Assembly: GCA_036674765.1 (NCBI GenBank)
Contig: JARVKI010000017.1
Location: 248,001-312,000 of the forward strand
Direction: 5' to 3'
DNA: 64,000 bases
Origin: Seiridium cupressi
Taxonomy: Eukaryota > Ascomycota > Sordariomycetes > Amphisphaeriales > Sporocadaceae
How positions within the stretch are numbered: the first letter of the stretch is position 1; each line of letters starts with the position of its first letter. Shown here one piece after another: positions 32,599-44,885 of this stretch. The notes below the pieces were generated by a model, which did not search any database, was not told the origin of the DNA, and saw nothing but the letters and a program-made list of their open reading frames with translations. Made by a program: the position numbers and the translations under genes.

Positions 32599-34218
32599 TC
32601 ACAAAATTTTCTCGCCGTTGCCTTGCTTCAAATCTTTAGAATCTGGAGTTGCTTCCTCGTCGAGTGATTGTCCACTCACAACACCTACACCGTGCTCTGC
32701 CATCTCCGACTTCAGAATAGGCGGGCCGGAGAAGTGCTTGCGTCCCCAGACGACATACCATGCGAGACTGATGGCAGCAAAACCGGCGAACACGGCACTA
32801 GCATAGTTCATGGTGGTCGGCTCAAGTCCATCAATGCTAGTGGGCATGCAAAATATGACGACAGCCAGTACGATCCACAGCAGTGTTGTAATGTTTATAA
32901 CGTATCCTGCCTTTCCTAGAGAGAAGGAAGCATGTTGTACATGTCTCCGGCCACGCACGACAGACACTAAAATGGGCAAGCCATACGAAGTGCAGAGACA
33001 GATCGTAGCAACGCCCGTGAAACTGCTGAAAGCGGCGCTGGAACCGAAGTAGATGAGACCCAAGAGGCAGTCGACAATTGCAGAGAGTGACAAAGCCCAC
33101 AAGGGGATGCCGAAGCGCTTGTCAACTTTGCTCCATAGGCCGGAGCCGGGAATGGCGCCGTCGCGCGCAAAAGCATAGGTGCAGCGGCTGGAGGCCGTCA
33201 AAGCACCAACACCTGCGAAAAGCCAGATACCCAGGATCAGGAAGAGCAAACCAAAGCCACCGCCGGCGCTGCCAGTGGCAGTCTTGAAGATATATCCGAT
33301 AGGTTGGCCATTTGCGACTTCCAAGAGGGTTTGGACATCGGGAAGAATGAACAGGATAGGAATCAAGAACACTAGGCCCGTGATACCAGCTGCCACAACA
33401 GACAATACAATTGCCTTTGGCACCTCGCGCTCAGGAGTTTGGACCTCCTCACACATAGCCGCCACCATGCCATATCCGGTCAGCACGTAAGCGGGTTGGA
33501 GGAGTCCGACGAAAAAGGCCCAACCAGAGGGCCATCCGGATGCAGAGGCGTCGAAGTGAGCGAATACGAACTCGCCGCTGCGCTTCGACGGGGACATGAC
33601 CAGTAGAACAATCAGGAAGATGAGGATTGAGGCACCGGTCCAGTAGATGCAGAGCGTGTTGATCAGATCCAGATATTTCGCCCCGAAAATGTTGATGAGG
33701 TAGCACACCAACGTGACTGCCCAGAACATCAGGACGGTCTGCCATGCATTTGCCACAAATTCCTCGTCCCAAAGCGATATAGCACTCAGGATCAACTGTG
33801 CGCCTCCAAAGTTGATAGACAGAGTCACGGTCCAGTTGCCGACCAATGTCAACCACCCGGTAATCCAACTTGCAATCGGTGCCCATTTCGGTGTCGATAG
33901 TAGAGCGGCCCAGTAGTAAACACCGCCCGCAGTGGGGTATACGGAGCAGATCTCGGCAAGGGAGGCAGCGATAGCGACCGAGAGGAGTGACAGTAACACC
34001 CAGCCCCATAAAATGGTGACGGATTGACCATTGGGTAGCGAGAACAAGAAAGTCGTGCTGAGACCGTAGGGAACGGCCATGATGGCAAAGGACAGACCAA
34101 GGACCGACAGCATGCTTAGACTCCGAGGAAGCTCGCTCTTGTAACCCATCTTGGCGAGGGCATCGTCGGCAGATTTCATCTCGGCGGACTTGCGTCCGGT
34201 GTTGATCGATGCCGCCAT
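32599..34218 (-). CDS. amino acid/choline-type permease (APC superfamily, GABA/choline permease-like)
   Basis: An intronless frame of 539 residues with about twelve hydrophobic helices. The N-terminal half has LSVLGLSFAIMAVPYG and SLAEICSVYPTAGGVYYWAA, the consensus of fungal APC permeases of the Bio5/Hnm1/Uga4 group. The YGMVAAMCEEVQTPEREVPKAI segment is another hallmark, followed by the ASSRCTYAFARDGAIP region. The N-terminal 35 residues and C-terminal 45 residues are hydrophilic and cytosolic, with lysines that could be ubiquitylated. By family it is a plasma-membrane H+ symporter for GABA, choline or another amino-acid-like solute. The substrate is not predictable here. The ATG at 34218 gives a standard-length leader. 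Confidence 0.94.
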   Translation of the reverse strand: MAASINTGRKSAEMKSADDALAKMGYKSELPRSLSMLSVLGLSFAIMAVPYGLSTTFLFSLPNGQSVTILWGWVLLSLLSVAIAASLAEICSVYPTAGGVYYWAALLSTPKWAPIASWITGWLTLVGNWTVTLSINFGGAQLILSAISLWDEEFVANAWQTVLMFWAVTLVCYLINIFGAKYLDLINTLCIYWTGASILIFLIVLLVMSPSKRSGEFVFAHFDASASGWPSGWAFFVGLLQPAYVLTGYGMVAAMCEEVQTPEREVPKAIVLSVVAAGITGLVFLIPILFILPDVQTLLEVANGQPIGYIFKTATGSAGGGFGLLFLILGIWLFAGVGALTASSRCTYAFARDGAIPGSGLWSKVDKRFGIPLWALSLSAIVDCLLGLIYFGSSAAFSSFTGVATICLCTSYGLPILVSVVRGRRHVQHASFSLGKAGYVINITTLLWIVLAVVIFCMPTSIDGLEPTTMNYASAVFAGFAAISLAWYVVWGRKHFSGPPILKSEMAEHGVGVVSGQSLDEEATPDSKDLKQGNGEKIL

Positions 34219-35801
34219 GATCGGGGGGCTTTCAGCTCAGATGAGTATTAGGCTTGACTGAAGAGTTCATACGCGATGAGCGAAAAGCCAAGAAAGTTGA
34301 ACAAAATGCCGATATGGTGAGATGAGGTGAGATGACAGGCTGCACACGGCGTAAGGAGCATAAGTAATGCTCGTACGAGCAGTACGCTGATAGATAGTGT
34401 ATCAGTGTAGCAATTGCTATGACTGTTGTCGGGCCTCAGTAATGACTGGTTGTCGAGGGTCATCCCCACCAGGGCCAGAATGGCCGTGCGAGAAAACAGC
34501 GCGGCAGCGGGTCGGTATCTCGTCTCAACGCGAGTCAGAATACCAAGGCGATAAGATAGCCGTCATGGCAGTAGCGAATGTCGAACTACAGCACCAATTG
34601 AATTTCACAGTTCCCATTACGAAATAGCATTCTCACAGCGCTAGGTGATGTCACTCTCTTGGCTGATGAGACTTTGCACCACGCTATCTCCTTTCGGGCA
34701 ACGCGTGCCGAGACTTTTCGGTGGATTAATTGAGACGGCTTGTCGGGAGAAGTGTAGATTCGCAAACGCTCAATCGTGGCATTGTGCGCAGCATGTTGAC
34801 TTGGTAAACAATGCTCAATTGCACACGCAAGGGCTTCTCTATAACACTCGCTGTATTATGTATGTACGTGACATGTTATTTGGCCCTGTCAGGCACAGGG
34901 GATAGGCAGGTAAAAGCGAGACCAACGCCAGCAAAAAAAAATATGACAAGCCGTCAACGCCTGAACAAGTTAGTCTTATCTCCCGCGTGTCTTTCGTGTT
35001 CCTGCGTTCCCGAATGATCGGCCATACCAACGACCCAGCCAGATGGGCCCATCCCGCTAAAGGGAAACGCTTCCGGCGCAGGGAGCTCTACTTGGCGAAG
35101 GCAGACTGATAAGCCAGAAACCTGCAGGGATTGTACTAAATTTGTTCGGCTGATATTCAGGAGAATTTTGCCCATGTTATACCTCTGCTATGCAAAAGCC
35201 GAAAGCTACTGGAACAGAATATCAGTGTGTCGCGATTCATGTTGTGTCAACCACGACTGTCCGCTTGATTCTAAAGCCTTGACTGTGCGGCTTTTGCTTC
35301 CAAAAGTCATATTGCCAACCTCTTCTCTTGTTGGACAGCCACCATTTCATAAATCACTACGTCCAGGCCAGGTGATCGAACATATTATGACCCTCATGGG
35401 GATGTCGCGCATCTCAAACGCCGCCAACAAGATACAGATATCAGCAAGAGTGGAGCAGATATCAAAGCCTATTAAGCTACATTATATATGCCTATTCCTT
35501 CTATATCTGATTCTTGGGTTATTTGGTATGAGAGGACGGTTACGGTGTGCCGTAAATAGTCTGAGACGGCGGTCAACTCTTGATGACAGATCCTCTTCGT
35601 TATATCAATACCGAAGTACGCGTCTGGGTGAAAAAATATATTTATCCGGGCCGGCCCTGATCCTTGTGTCATGAACTTCCGGTATGATTTTTCATCGTAT
35701 AATTAGAACTATAGTCCTTAAACACGACATAGCAATGATTAGCATTGCGCACATTCCTATGATAAGTTGGGGTCTCAACACTCTCTATTAGTCTTCATTA
35801 C
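34219..35801. other. intergenic, no gene seen
   Basis: About 1.6 kb between two genes on the minus strand. A 168-codon frame at 35168-35674 on the plus strand has mixed composition and no domain, and I do not call it. Confidence 0.5.
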
Positions 35802-36482
35802 TTACACACCGGTGTCTCTGCCCGCGTCTCCGTCCGCGTAAGTGTTCAATGCCTGCCACTGATCCCACCACTGTTGGTCGCGCTCCATAACCATTTCCCC
35901 GTCCTTAATCGCTACCAACTCCTCTACGACCATATCATCTGACTCAGCCACCAACGCTTTCCACACATCAGCATCGAGCTGCGGGACCTCGAACTCGGGC
36001 TTTCCGTTCTCCGGCACTACCGCAGTAGCCCCAGACTCAAAATGAAGAAACCGCCTCTCATCTATCGCGATCACTTTCTTGAAATAAGAATGCAACATCC
36101 CATCGCCAAGTGGTCGTGCGCCTCCCGTGGAAGTCATATTCGGTACACAGCGGACTATGACGAGCGCGTCTGCCTGTCCTAGGGTCTTTCGAGCTTGTGC
36201 CAATATTTCAGGAGGAATATGGTCGGAGGAAGAGGATGCCGGGAGTAATACAGGTTGGCCAGATGTGGAGGAATAGATGTGGAGCTGGGTATATTCTTTC
36301 ACACCGAAATGTAGAAACCAGGGTGTAACGAGCTGGGCATGGCGACGCCATGCCACGCTGAACTCTTCATGCGCAATGTCTGGACGGCGGAAGAGGGGAC
36401 CGCCGAGAGTAATCAATGATTTGGACATAGGGGTGGGGTGTGAGGCATAAAAGCGTGAATTAGGTGTTTCTAATAGTTTCAT
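35802..36482 (-). CDS. EthD-domain protein (dimeric alpha/beta barrel)
   Basis: A single exon of 226 residues, or 208 if translation begins at the second ATG (36428, MSKSLITLGG). The core matches the EthD layout: a first beta strand (SLITLGGPLFRRP), the helix EEFSVAWRRHAQLVTPW, a VKEYTQLHIYSS strand, then ADALVIVRCV and a later strand and helix with YFKKVIAIDERRFL. The conserved WRRHA and the paired hydrophobic strands are typical of EthD proteins in fungi. Members range from dehydratases and decarboxylases in polyketide pathways to proteins of unknown role. No synthase gene is nearby, so I assign no reaction. The protein is probably cytosolic. Confidence 0.82.
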   Translation of the reverse strand: MKLLETPNSRFYASHPTPMSKSLITLGGPLFRRPDIAHEEFSVAWRRHAQLVTPWFLHFGVKEYTQLHIYSSTSGQPVLLPASSSSDHIPPEILAQARKTLGQADALVIVRCVPNMTSTGGARPLGDGMLHSYFKKVIAIDERRFLHFESGATAVVPENGKPEFEVPQLDADVWKALVAESDDMVVEELVAIKDGEMVMERDQQWWDQWQALNTYADGDAGRDTGV

Positions 36483-36832
36483 GTGTATAGAGCATGCTAG
36501 TTGGATACTTGTTTATATCAAGCCATCAGAGTTCACGAAGCTGTTATCTCCGGAGAACGGCGGGACGCATGTGTACGTATGTGGCTGGCGTCAGCATGGG
36601 CGCGCCCTAGCGGATATCATTTTCAGTAAGCAGTATTGTTGCGACGTGGTCATTGTAACTCAATCAGGGTAACATAAGCCCGTAATGGAATGTCGTTAAT
36701 AATAGATCAGCCATTCCCTAGTCATTTTACACAGCATACAATCGTTCATAAACTTGTGTAGATCGTTGTAGGTACCCCCATTTTAGACTAGCACTGACAA
36801 GCCTGAAACCAGGCAATCGACGTGACCTGCTA
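36483..36832. other. intergenic, no gene seen
   Basis: A 350-bp gap between the EthD gene start and the OPT gene end (both minus strand). No coding pattern is seen. Confidence 0.5.
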
Positions 36833-39531
36833 CTAAAATTGGCCAGGACCCTTGCCAAAGTATGAGCCATCCGGTACCGTTAGGTACGGCACCGAGTTAG
36901 AATCATCTGTATCTGACCCGACAGTGTTTCCCCACCAGGTCAGCGTGATGTTGTTGTAACTGAGGGCGAAGAAAATGATTACGGTGGCAAGAGCTGTGCC
37001 AGTGTCCATGGCAGCTTGTAGAAGGTCTAGAGACGCGATGGTTAGCTGGGAAATATTTATAAATACCGGGAAGTCAGTACGTACAGTTGTAGCGTTTCCA
37101 CCATGCAAATGCACGCTTGCGGATCAAGTAGTTGAACAAGAATCCGAATATGAACCAGAGTGAGTACTGGGTAGTGTTGGCCGGAGGAATGTTGCCGGCA
37201 GCGTTGAAGAAGATTGGCACATTGATGTATCGCACCCAGCTGTTGGGGTATTTTCGGTAGATGGAGTAAACAATGATGGTAACAACTGGCCCAATCAGGA
37301 AGAAGTACATGATGCCATTGTACACCTGACCGGCTTGAAACATTCTTTGAGGGCCGATACTTCCCCAGATGAGACTTGCGTTGTATACCACTTTGGCACC
37401 CGCACAGGTGAAGCGCTGAGTGTTTTTAGAGCTGCAGAGATTGGGAATATGACCGATCATCCACCGAAGGACTCCCGTTTGCGTCGCTGTCGCCAAAATC
37501 GATGCGTAGGTCTGACCGACGAAGAGCACCCTCGGAGGGATCTTCATGTATTGTCCTAATTTCAGGTCCTGGGCGAAGTCCATACCGTGCTTGACAGAGT
37601 TATATCCATAACACTTGACCATCATGTTAGCAATTGGCTTGCCGGGCCAAGCGTATCCAGCAATCAGCTCGGTGATAATATTGAGGAAAATTCTCTGGTT
37701 CGTGGTGCCCTCCAAAATACCCTCGGGGACGATCAAGACGACACCCATGCCGAAGCAGACAACGATGAAGCCCCAAACTGGTAGGCCAGAGTCCCAATAG
37801 CGGACGGTGAAGATACCAAGACCGAGGACAACAACTGTCAGAACACCGTACCACCAATCTGGGACCTCTTTGTAAACATTCATTAGTCGCTTGTGGATAT
37901 CCTCTCCACCGGAACGCGAGTTCTTGAATTTTGCCCAAATCTCCTTCCCGTTGTAGAGGTATGTATGGAAGACCATTGCAGTGACCGCAGCGAACGAGAG
38001 AGCGTAAGAGATGGAATAAGACATGGAGATGTACATGGGTGAATATTCCTCATATTTGCCAAGGACAAAATTCAACTTATCATCGACGACTCGGGAGATG
38101 TTGTATGAGGAGCCAGTGTTGTCGAACGTGCTAGATGACAGAAGTGGTAGGCTATTATTCTTCAGTATAAGTCTATCCTAATCATAATAGGAATACTCAC
38201 TAGGCGCTGTACCACACGTTGCTGTAATAGAGGATCGGAGAAAGGAACAGATAGAATATCACCACGACAGCAAAAGCATTGCAGGAAATGTAGAAAGGCG
38301 TCACCAAAGGGCTACCAGCATAGTTGATCTGCGTCCAGTCGAAGCTGATGGGCAGTAGTCCGAGCCCGGAGCTCATGCCGAAGAGGGTGTTAACCTTCTG
38401 ATTGTGTGGCACGATCCAAGTGATGAAAGCAAACGTGCTGAGACTAGTCCAGATGTAGTCCGGAAACCAAAAGATGACGAAGGCGATGATGGTGAAGTAC
38501 GAGAAGAAACGGTATCGTGACAGTGTCCAGCCGTTGGCTGAGAAATGTTCTTGAGGCTCGTGCAAAGCTCGGAAGAGGACTGTCGATGCCAGGGAGGAAG
38601 GCCAGATCAGCGCAGCCGGGTAGACCAGCCATCGCCGGGAAAGACCGGCAAGGCCAAAGCCAAGCATCTGCGTTGTCAAAAGAAACAAGAACGAGAAGCC
38701 TGCGCCGTTATCCTGATTCCAGTAGACAGGACTGATGATAGATACAAGCGCGCCAGAAGCATAAGCGACGCTGGCACTAATATTGACGCACTACAAAAAA
38801 TTAGCCTTACAATCAGGAGAACTTTCTCGACTTGGTACTTGCAATGACGATCAAAGCGTGCTCCTTCATAGTGAACGGTCCAGGATTGATATCGAACGAT
38901 AGGGGACCCAAAGGTAGTCGCCATCGTGGGAGCTTCTCCCAAGCCCTTCCGATGGGGAACACCAACAACTGGGCAACGACATATCCGATGGAGAGGGAAG
39001 GCTGTCAATGTCAGCAGCATTCTTTCCCCTTGAAGCAAGGCATACGCACATAACGCAAGCCGAAAAATTGGTTGGCGCCGGCAAAGATAATCACGAAAAT
39101 GGTCAGCAAAAACCAAGCTCGGAATGCTGTACTCGATTAGACCTTCGGTAATCAGGAGTCTTATTTTTATCCTGGAAGCTCACTGTTGCATGGAATACTT
39201 GGATCGTCGGTGTTGGGGACGCAAGCAGCCACCTCGGGAACTGAATCACATATTAGTTCAACATGATGAGGACTTAAGCGCCATGGTAATACCCACAAGG
39301 TGACTGGTCGCCATTGACATTCCATGTGAAGGCTTCATTAGGGATGAGCTCGACGGCCTCCGCCTTCTCAACCAATCTTTGCTTCTCCGCTTCATAACCC
39401 TCTCCCTCTACGTCTGCCACGTAAGCCTCAATGGTGTCCTTCGTGCCTGTCTTTTCATCTTTTCGGGAAGTCTGAGAAGTCCTGTCTTCACTCGAGTTGT
39501 CGAGAGATGCTCGCTGGATCTCTGCGGCCAT
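36833..39531 (-). CDS. OPT family small oligopeptide transporter
   Basis: The seven exons are 39531-39297, 39240-39184, 39126-39050, 39001-38843, 38790-38201, 38151-37085 and 37026-36833, giving 792 residues. Introns are 56, 57, 48, 52, 49 and 58 nt, and the fourth is GC-AG. All phases close. After an acidic, hydrophilic N-terminus of about 70 residues comes [18 protein letters not shown], the signature that precedes helix 1 in OPT transporters. Then come [37 protein letters not shown], a long array of about 14 helices, KGREIW-type loop [10 protein letters not shown], and the C-terminal segments [20 protein letters not shown] and [14 protein letters not shown]. It is a plasma-membrane proton-coupled importer of tetra/pentapeptides or related compounds. 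The open frame extends upstream to a GTG, but ATG 39531 is the first Met. Confidence 0.94.
38791..38842 (-). other. GC-AG intron in the OPT transporter gene
   Basis: A 52-nt intron that begins GCAAGT, the strongest known GC-type donor, and ends TTTGTAG. With it, exon 4 (159 nt) ends in phase 0 and joins ATT to TGC, giving EHALIVI followed by [11 protein letters not shown]. The GT four bases downstream (GTACC) leaves an out-of-phase join. Confidence 0.75.
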
Positions 39532-41567
39532 GGCGACGCCCTGTAGAACTACTTGCTCTGTCACAACTCAGTCGAATTGCTGGCTCAAGTAGGATGAAGA
39601 GGAGTTGAGCAGTGAGTGATCGCCATGGTCACGTATACCTAGAGCGAGCGCACTCTGGTATAAGTGTAGTATAGATAGCGACCCACTCGTCGCACAACGT
39701 TATCTGGCCGATAGCATTTGCCCCCCGTTGCGCTGTCTCTTGTATGGTTCTGCAAGTCGAACCAGGTCACTGGAGACCCACGACTTACGACGCCGACAAG
39801 CACGACACCTGATCTTATCTATTTTGATACTGGCCTACGTAGATTGACGAATGGAGCCGGTAGCAGCCGACACTAGCAGGGACTTGTATGGTACAGCCAA
39901 TGGACCTTTTGAAAACTCGCGGACTTGCGACAATTGACTTCCCCTTGTTCACAGCAGGCCTGTAATTGCACTTATCATAGCACCGACTGTCACGAAAGTG
40001 TGGTGCACTTCTCCTCACTTGTCAACCCCAAGAGAGATTGGCGACAATTCGGCTAAAGTGTGGGTTCACGCTCTTATCTGCCCCAGCAGCCCAATGACTA
40101 CATTCCTCGAGAAGACTGGGACAAGCTTTTGTGGTGTATCGGCACCGTCCGGCAGGCACTTCACGTTAAGAGCATTGGAAGATGCCTGTCACCATCGGAA
40201 AAGCCGTTCCTTTTCTCCAATATTGCGGCGATTGTATGTTGTCTCCGAGGTCTGAGCGAACTACATACAGTTAGGGTTGCGTCGGGATCTAGGTCATGGT
40301 GAGCCAAATGGTTGGGATTGTGTTATTGAAAATGGATAATATTATCAATCGAATGAACCGTAAGCGTCGAGAGAAGACATCGCCTCCGTATAAGTGTAGT
40401 TCTAGTGTGTGTCTTCGTCGGATCACGAAATATGTCCCCAGGAATGGCGTATAACGCGGACCGCCTCCCGAACGCATGGGAACCCCGCGCTAGGACACGC
40501 CAACGTACTGCCGAAAGTCGGCTGCGAATCAACCAATTTTGACCGAGAGTTTAAGGCCAATGAAGAATCGGGGCGCCGTTGGAAGCCATGTCGTATTCGC
40601 TAGGATCTACATTGAGGAAGAATATGTTTTGGGGATATAATGAGGAAAACGAGCTTTTAAACTGCTCTCCCCCGCCCCTACTATAAACACAGCCAATTGC
40701 GGTGCGGTCCGGTGGCGTGGGCAGACGGGGAACCAGTGCTCGCAAGGCTAAGAACGTCCTGATTCAATCCATGGGTAACGGTCCATGATCCACCACACCG
40801 AGGTAGTAATGGGAGAAATCCAGTATGACATTGCGACCATACGGTATCTCGCGATTGAGGCATGCGATCTTGGACATTGGAAATGAGTTCCGGTGCAAGG
40901 GACTGGGAATAATAAGTATGGGCACTCCACACGAAACAAGGTTTAGAAATCTCGGAGGTTTGCGACTACTCTGAGGCCAGCTATGGATTGTAGGTGGATG
41001 TTCTCTGTCCTTGTCGATACAAAATGATGGTGTATTGGTGAGCGTACGCATGGGCATCCTTACCTACAGAATTAGAGCAGCTCAAGCTTTAAAATTCACC
41101 ACAGCAGCACCGATGTATTTGCGTATTATGGTCTTGTTTTCCAAGTACTATCAAACAAGGCAGGCAACCAATGTGTCAATACTATCATTTAACAGGTGTC
41201 TATTGCAAGTCTGAGAAACTAGAAAGGTTTACTATACTGTTTGTTCATGATTGAGACTGGCATTTCCTCGCACGATGACGACTTAATGGAATGCATCTCT
41301 GGACGCCACCATACCGGCAGTTGGAAATTGGCATTTCGCCTTGGGTCAAGTGCGGCTCAGTTGCTTTCGTCTTGGCTGTTGCGGGTTCATCTTCTTGTTT
41401 CGGGGCGTCGTTTATTCCGGCCCGGCGATCCTATCCACTAATTAAGGCCTAAAGCAGCTCGGTCCGCGTCGCGACTTTTTGGCGCTGGCGCGCTCCAGCG
41501 TAGGAGCTCCTTCACCCATGATTGAGCAAGCCGATATGCGACAAGCTCGGCAGCTTCTCAACCCACG
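39532..41567. other. divergent intergenic region, no gene seen
   Basis: About 2 kb between the OPT gene and HIR1, so it holds both promoters. Frames of 60-97 codons overlap on both strands around 40289-41057 without domain signals. Confidence 0.5.
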
Positions 41568-44500
41568 ATGCATCTCATCAAACCTTCATGGTTGAGCCAT
41601 AAAGGTATGGTTGCTGTTGCCTTGCCATCATCACTTTCCTTGCGATTGACTGATATCATGCGACAGGCGAGCAGAAGGACTTCGAGGTCTATAGCTGTCA
41701 TGTGTCCCCCGATGGGAAGAGATTGGCGACTGCCGGTGGAGGTAAGCATACCAGGGAACCAGCTCGCTCGGGTCGCGGCGTCCTAACACGTGGGCGTAGA
41801 TGGACATGTTCGTATTTGGTCGACCGAAACGGTATACAATGCGCACGACAGAACCTACTCGAAACCGAGGCAGCTATGCCACATGAGCCACCACCTTGGA
41901 ACGATACACTCAGTCCGCTTCTCGCCAAATGGGCGCTACCTCGCATCTGGCGCTGACGACAAGATCATCTGCATATACCAGCTCGAGAGCGGCCCGCCCA
42001 CGGTCGCAACCTTCGGCACCAACGAGCCCCCACCCGTCGAGAACTGGAAGACCTCGAAGCGCCTGGTTGGCCACGAGAACGATGTGCAGGACCTGGCCTG
42101 GGCACACGATGGATCTATACTAGTATCGGTCGGCCTAGACTCCAAGATCGTAATCTGGTCTGGTCATACTTTCGAGAAGCTTAAGGTGCTCTCCGGCCAC
42201 CAGAGTCACGTCAAGGGAATCACCTTCGATCCAGCCAACAAGTTCTTCGCGACCGCTAGCGACGATAGAACAATCAAGATATTCCGATTCACCTCTCCAG
42301 CCCCGAACGCGACCCAACATGACATGGTCAATAACTTCCAGCTGGAAACTACCATAAGCGCTCCTTTCAAGTCGTCGCCCCTGACCACGTACTTCCGGAG
42401 ATGCTCATGGTCCCCCGATGGTAACCACATCGCCGCTGCTAACGCCGTCAATGGGCCCGTCAGTTCCGTCGCTATTATAGAGCGCTCGCGTTGGGACAGT
42501 GAAATAAATTTGATCGGCCACGAAGGTCCTACCGAAGTCTGCATGTTCTCCCCCCGCCTCTTCCACACGGAAAGGCCAGCCGAGAATGGTCAGGCCAACG
42601 GACACACCCCGGGCGCGCTCGTCACCGTCATTGCATCGGCTGGCCAGGACAAGACTCTAAGTATTTGGAATACAAACTCTTCTCGGCCAGTAGTCATATT
42701 GCAGGACTTGGCAGCGAAATCCATATCAGATTTAGCATGGACACCTGATGGCCAGACAGTGTTTGCTGCCAGTCTTGATGGCAGTATTATCTGCGCTCGG
42801 TTTGAGACTGGCGAGCTAGGCTGGGTAGCAAATCTGGAAGAAACAGACAAGGCGTTGTCCAAATACGGTGCTTCGAGGAAAGCCATGGGCATTGCAGAAG
42901 ACGTCGATGGCCTTCTTCTAGAAAACCACGCCAAGGAGGGCGAGAGACGTGGTGCCGAGTCTAGGATGGGCGCACTGATGGGGGATCACCATCCCGTTGC
43001 GAAAGACCTCACGCCTGCAACAAACGGTGTCAAGACTGGTACCGCCACACCAAATAACCCGCCTACACCAAACGGACAATTGGAAGCAGAGGCGTCCAAG
43101 GAGTCAGATAAGGGGAAGGAGACTGCTCAGGCACAGGAGTCCGCAGATAAAACGGTTCAGAGGGTAAACGAGTTGAAGTCCCGTGTCACAATCACGAAGG
43201 ATGGCAAGAAGAGAGTGGCTCCCATGCTCATATCTTCATCCGGGACTGGACAATCGTCCTTACCCCAAACACAGTTGGTAGGATCGAGCGCTACGAAAGC
43301 CGCCCAGAATGATGCACCACAAATAATACTGGACCTCTCGAAACCCTACGACGGGCTACCAGAAGGTGGCCTGGCGGCAATGCTGCTGGGGAACAAACGT
43401 AAGGCCATAGCTCTCGAGGACGACGATGAAGAGCATGGCAGCAAGCGACCCTCAACTGCCCCTCGTGCTATTGTGAGGAACGGTGTTGAGGGCCTCGAGC
43501 CTGCATCTCTGGAGCCTCCACGCACTGGCCTTGTACCGACTCCGGAATACCTCAGGCCAGCGGTACTCAACCCGTCCATCGCCATATCTCAGGTCCGCCT
43601 TGCCGTACCAAAGATTCGTTCACATATCCTTAGGCCTCTCGAAAGGGGGGTCCTACTCGAAGATAGCACTCCTGAAGAAGCATCAAAGGTCCCTGAGAAT
43701 ATTGTGCTGGAAGCTAAAAATCCGGTGTCAATTAGGGATCCCTCGCATATCACAGCATCGAAGCGTGGAGTCGTCCTGTGGCAAGATTTCCTGCCCCGGG
43801 CTATCATACTGATCACTGGCAATAAGAATTTTTGGGCTGCTGCTTGTGAGGATGGCAGCATTTATACATGGACACCGGCCGGTCGCAGACTGATCAATGC
43901 CATGGTCCTCGAGTCCCAGCCAGTCATTCTCGAATGCCGGGATTGGTGGCTTCTGTGCATCACCGCCGTGGGGCAGTGCCATGTGTGGAACATCAAAACT
44001 CTCTCCTCCCCACACCCCCCTATTTCTCTAGGTCCTATACTTGAAATCGCTATACAGTCACTTCAACCGCACGCAGCCATGCCGGCTCCTGGTGTTACAT
44101 CAGCTCATCTCAACTCGAATGGACACATTGTCATTACATTAACGAACGGCGACGGTTACTATTACTCCCCCGACATGTACTCGTGGCAGCGGTTGTCTGA
44201 GGCTTGGTGGGCTGTTGGTAGTCAGTACTGGAACAGTAATGATTCGTCTGTTGGTGCGTTACAGTCGACAGCTGTCGGTCCAACGACTTCCAAGAACAGC
44301 AAGAATGATGAGTTATTGGTGTCAGCCGGCATCATTCCCTTCCTGGAAAGACATACAACCAACGAATTCTTGCTCAAAGGTAGAGCATATACACTACAGC
44401 GAATCATTAAGGCATTACTGTCAAAGGACGGGTTTGAGACATTCGAATCAAGTGTCAGTATTGCACATCTAGAGAACCGGATTGCTGGCGCCTTGCAGCT

Positions 44501-44885
44501 CGCTGCAAAGGATGAGTTCAGATTGTATCTGTTTATGTACGCGAAGCGAATCGGTGCTGAAAGCCTGAGAGGGAAAGTTGAAGAATTGCTTAACAGTCTT
44601 CTTGGCGGTATTCTGCAGGACAACAAGATAGATGAGAACGAACAAGGGAAGGGCTGGTTCAGCAAGGATGACCGGATCTGCGGGTGGGACCGGAAGGAAT
44701 TACTCAAAGGCGTGGTGATGATCTTGGGTAAGTTCACAGTTGTCGTCTCTCGTTACCAGACCTTGACTAACATACATGCAGGAAAGTTTAGGGAACTCCA
44801 ACGCTTAACCGTGCAGTATGCTCGTGTCCTCGACCTTACTTTGGAGGAAGATGAGAATGGCGACGCGATGGTTGTAGAATCCTAA
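41568..44885 (+). CDS. HIR1: HIR1 histone chaperone subunit (HIRA homologue)
   Basis: The four exons are 41568-41604, 41667-41741, 41800-44727 and 44782-44885, giving 1047 residues. The start (MHLIKPSWLSH) and the next segment (CHVSPDGKRLATAGGDGHVRIW) are the first WD40 blade. Further WD blades follow: HSVRFSPNGRYLASGADDKI, VQDLAWAHDGSILVSVGLDSK, VKGITFDPANKFFATASDDR, CSWSPDGNHIAAAN and SDLAWTPDGQTVFAASLDGS. The middle is disordered, with a KSRVTITKDGKKRVAPMLIS segment that matches the B-domain (Asf1-binding) region of HIRA. The C-terminal half is the Hir1/HIRA domain. The HIR complex deposits histones H3-H4 independently of replication and represses histone genes. The last intron (54 nt) is stop-free and a multiple of three. 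HIRA-type proteins are generally about 900-1050 residues. Confidence 0.96.

Noticed and set aside
35168..35674. A 168-codon plus-strand frame
   Set aside because: Mixed low-information composition, no domain and no splicing partner.
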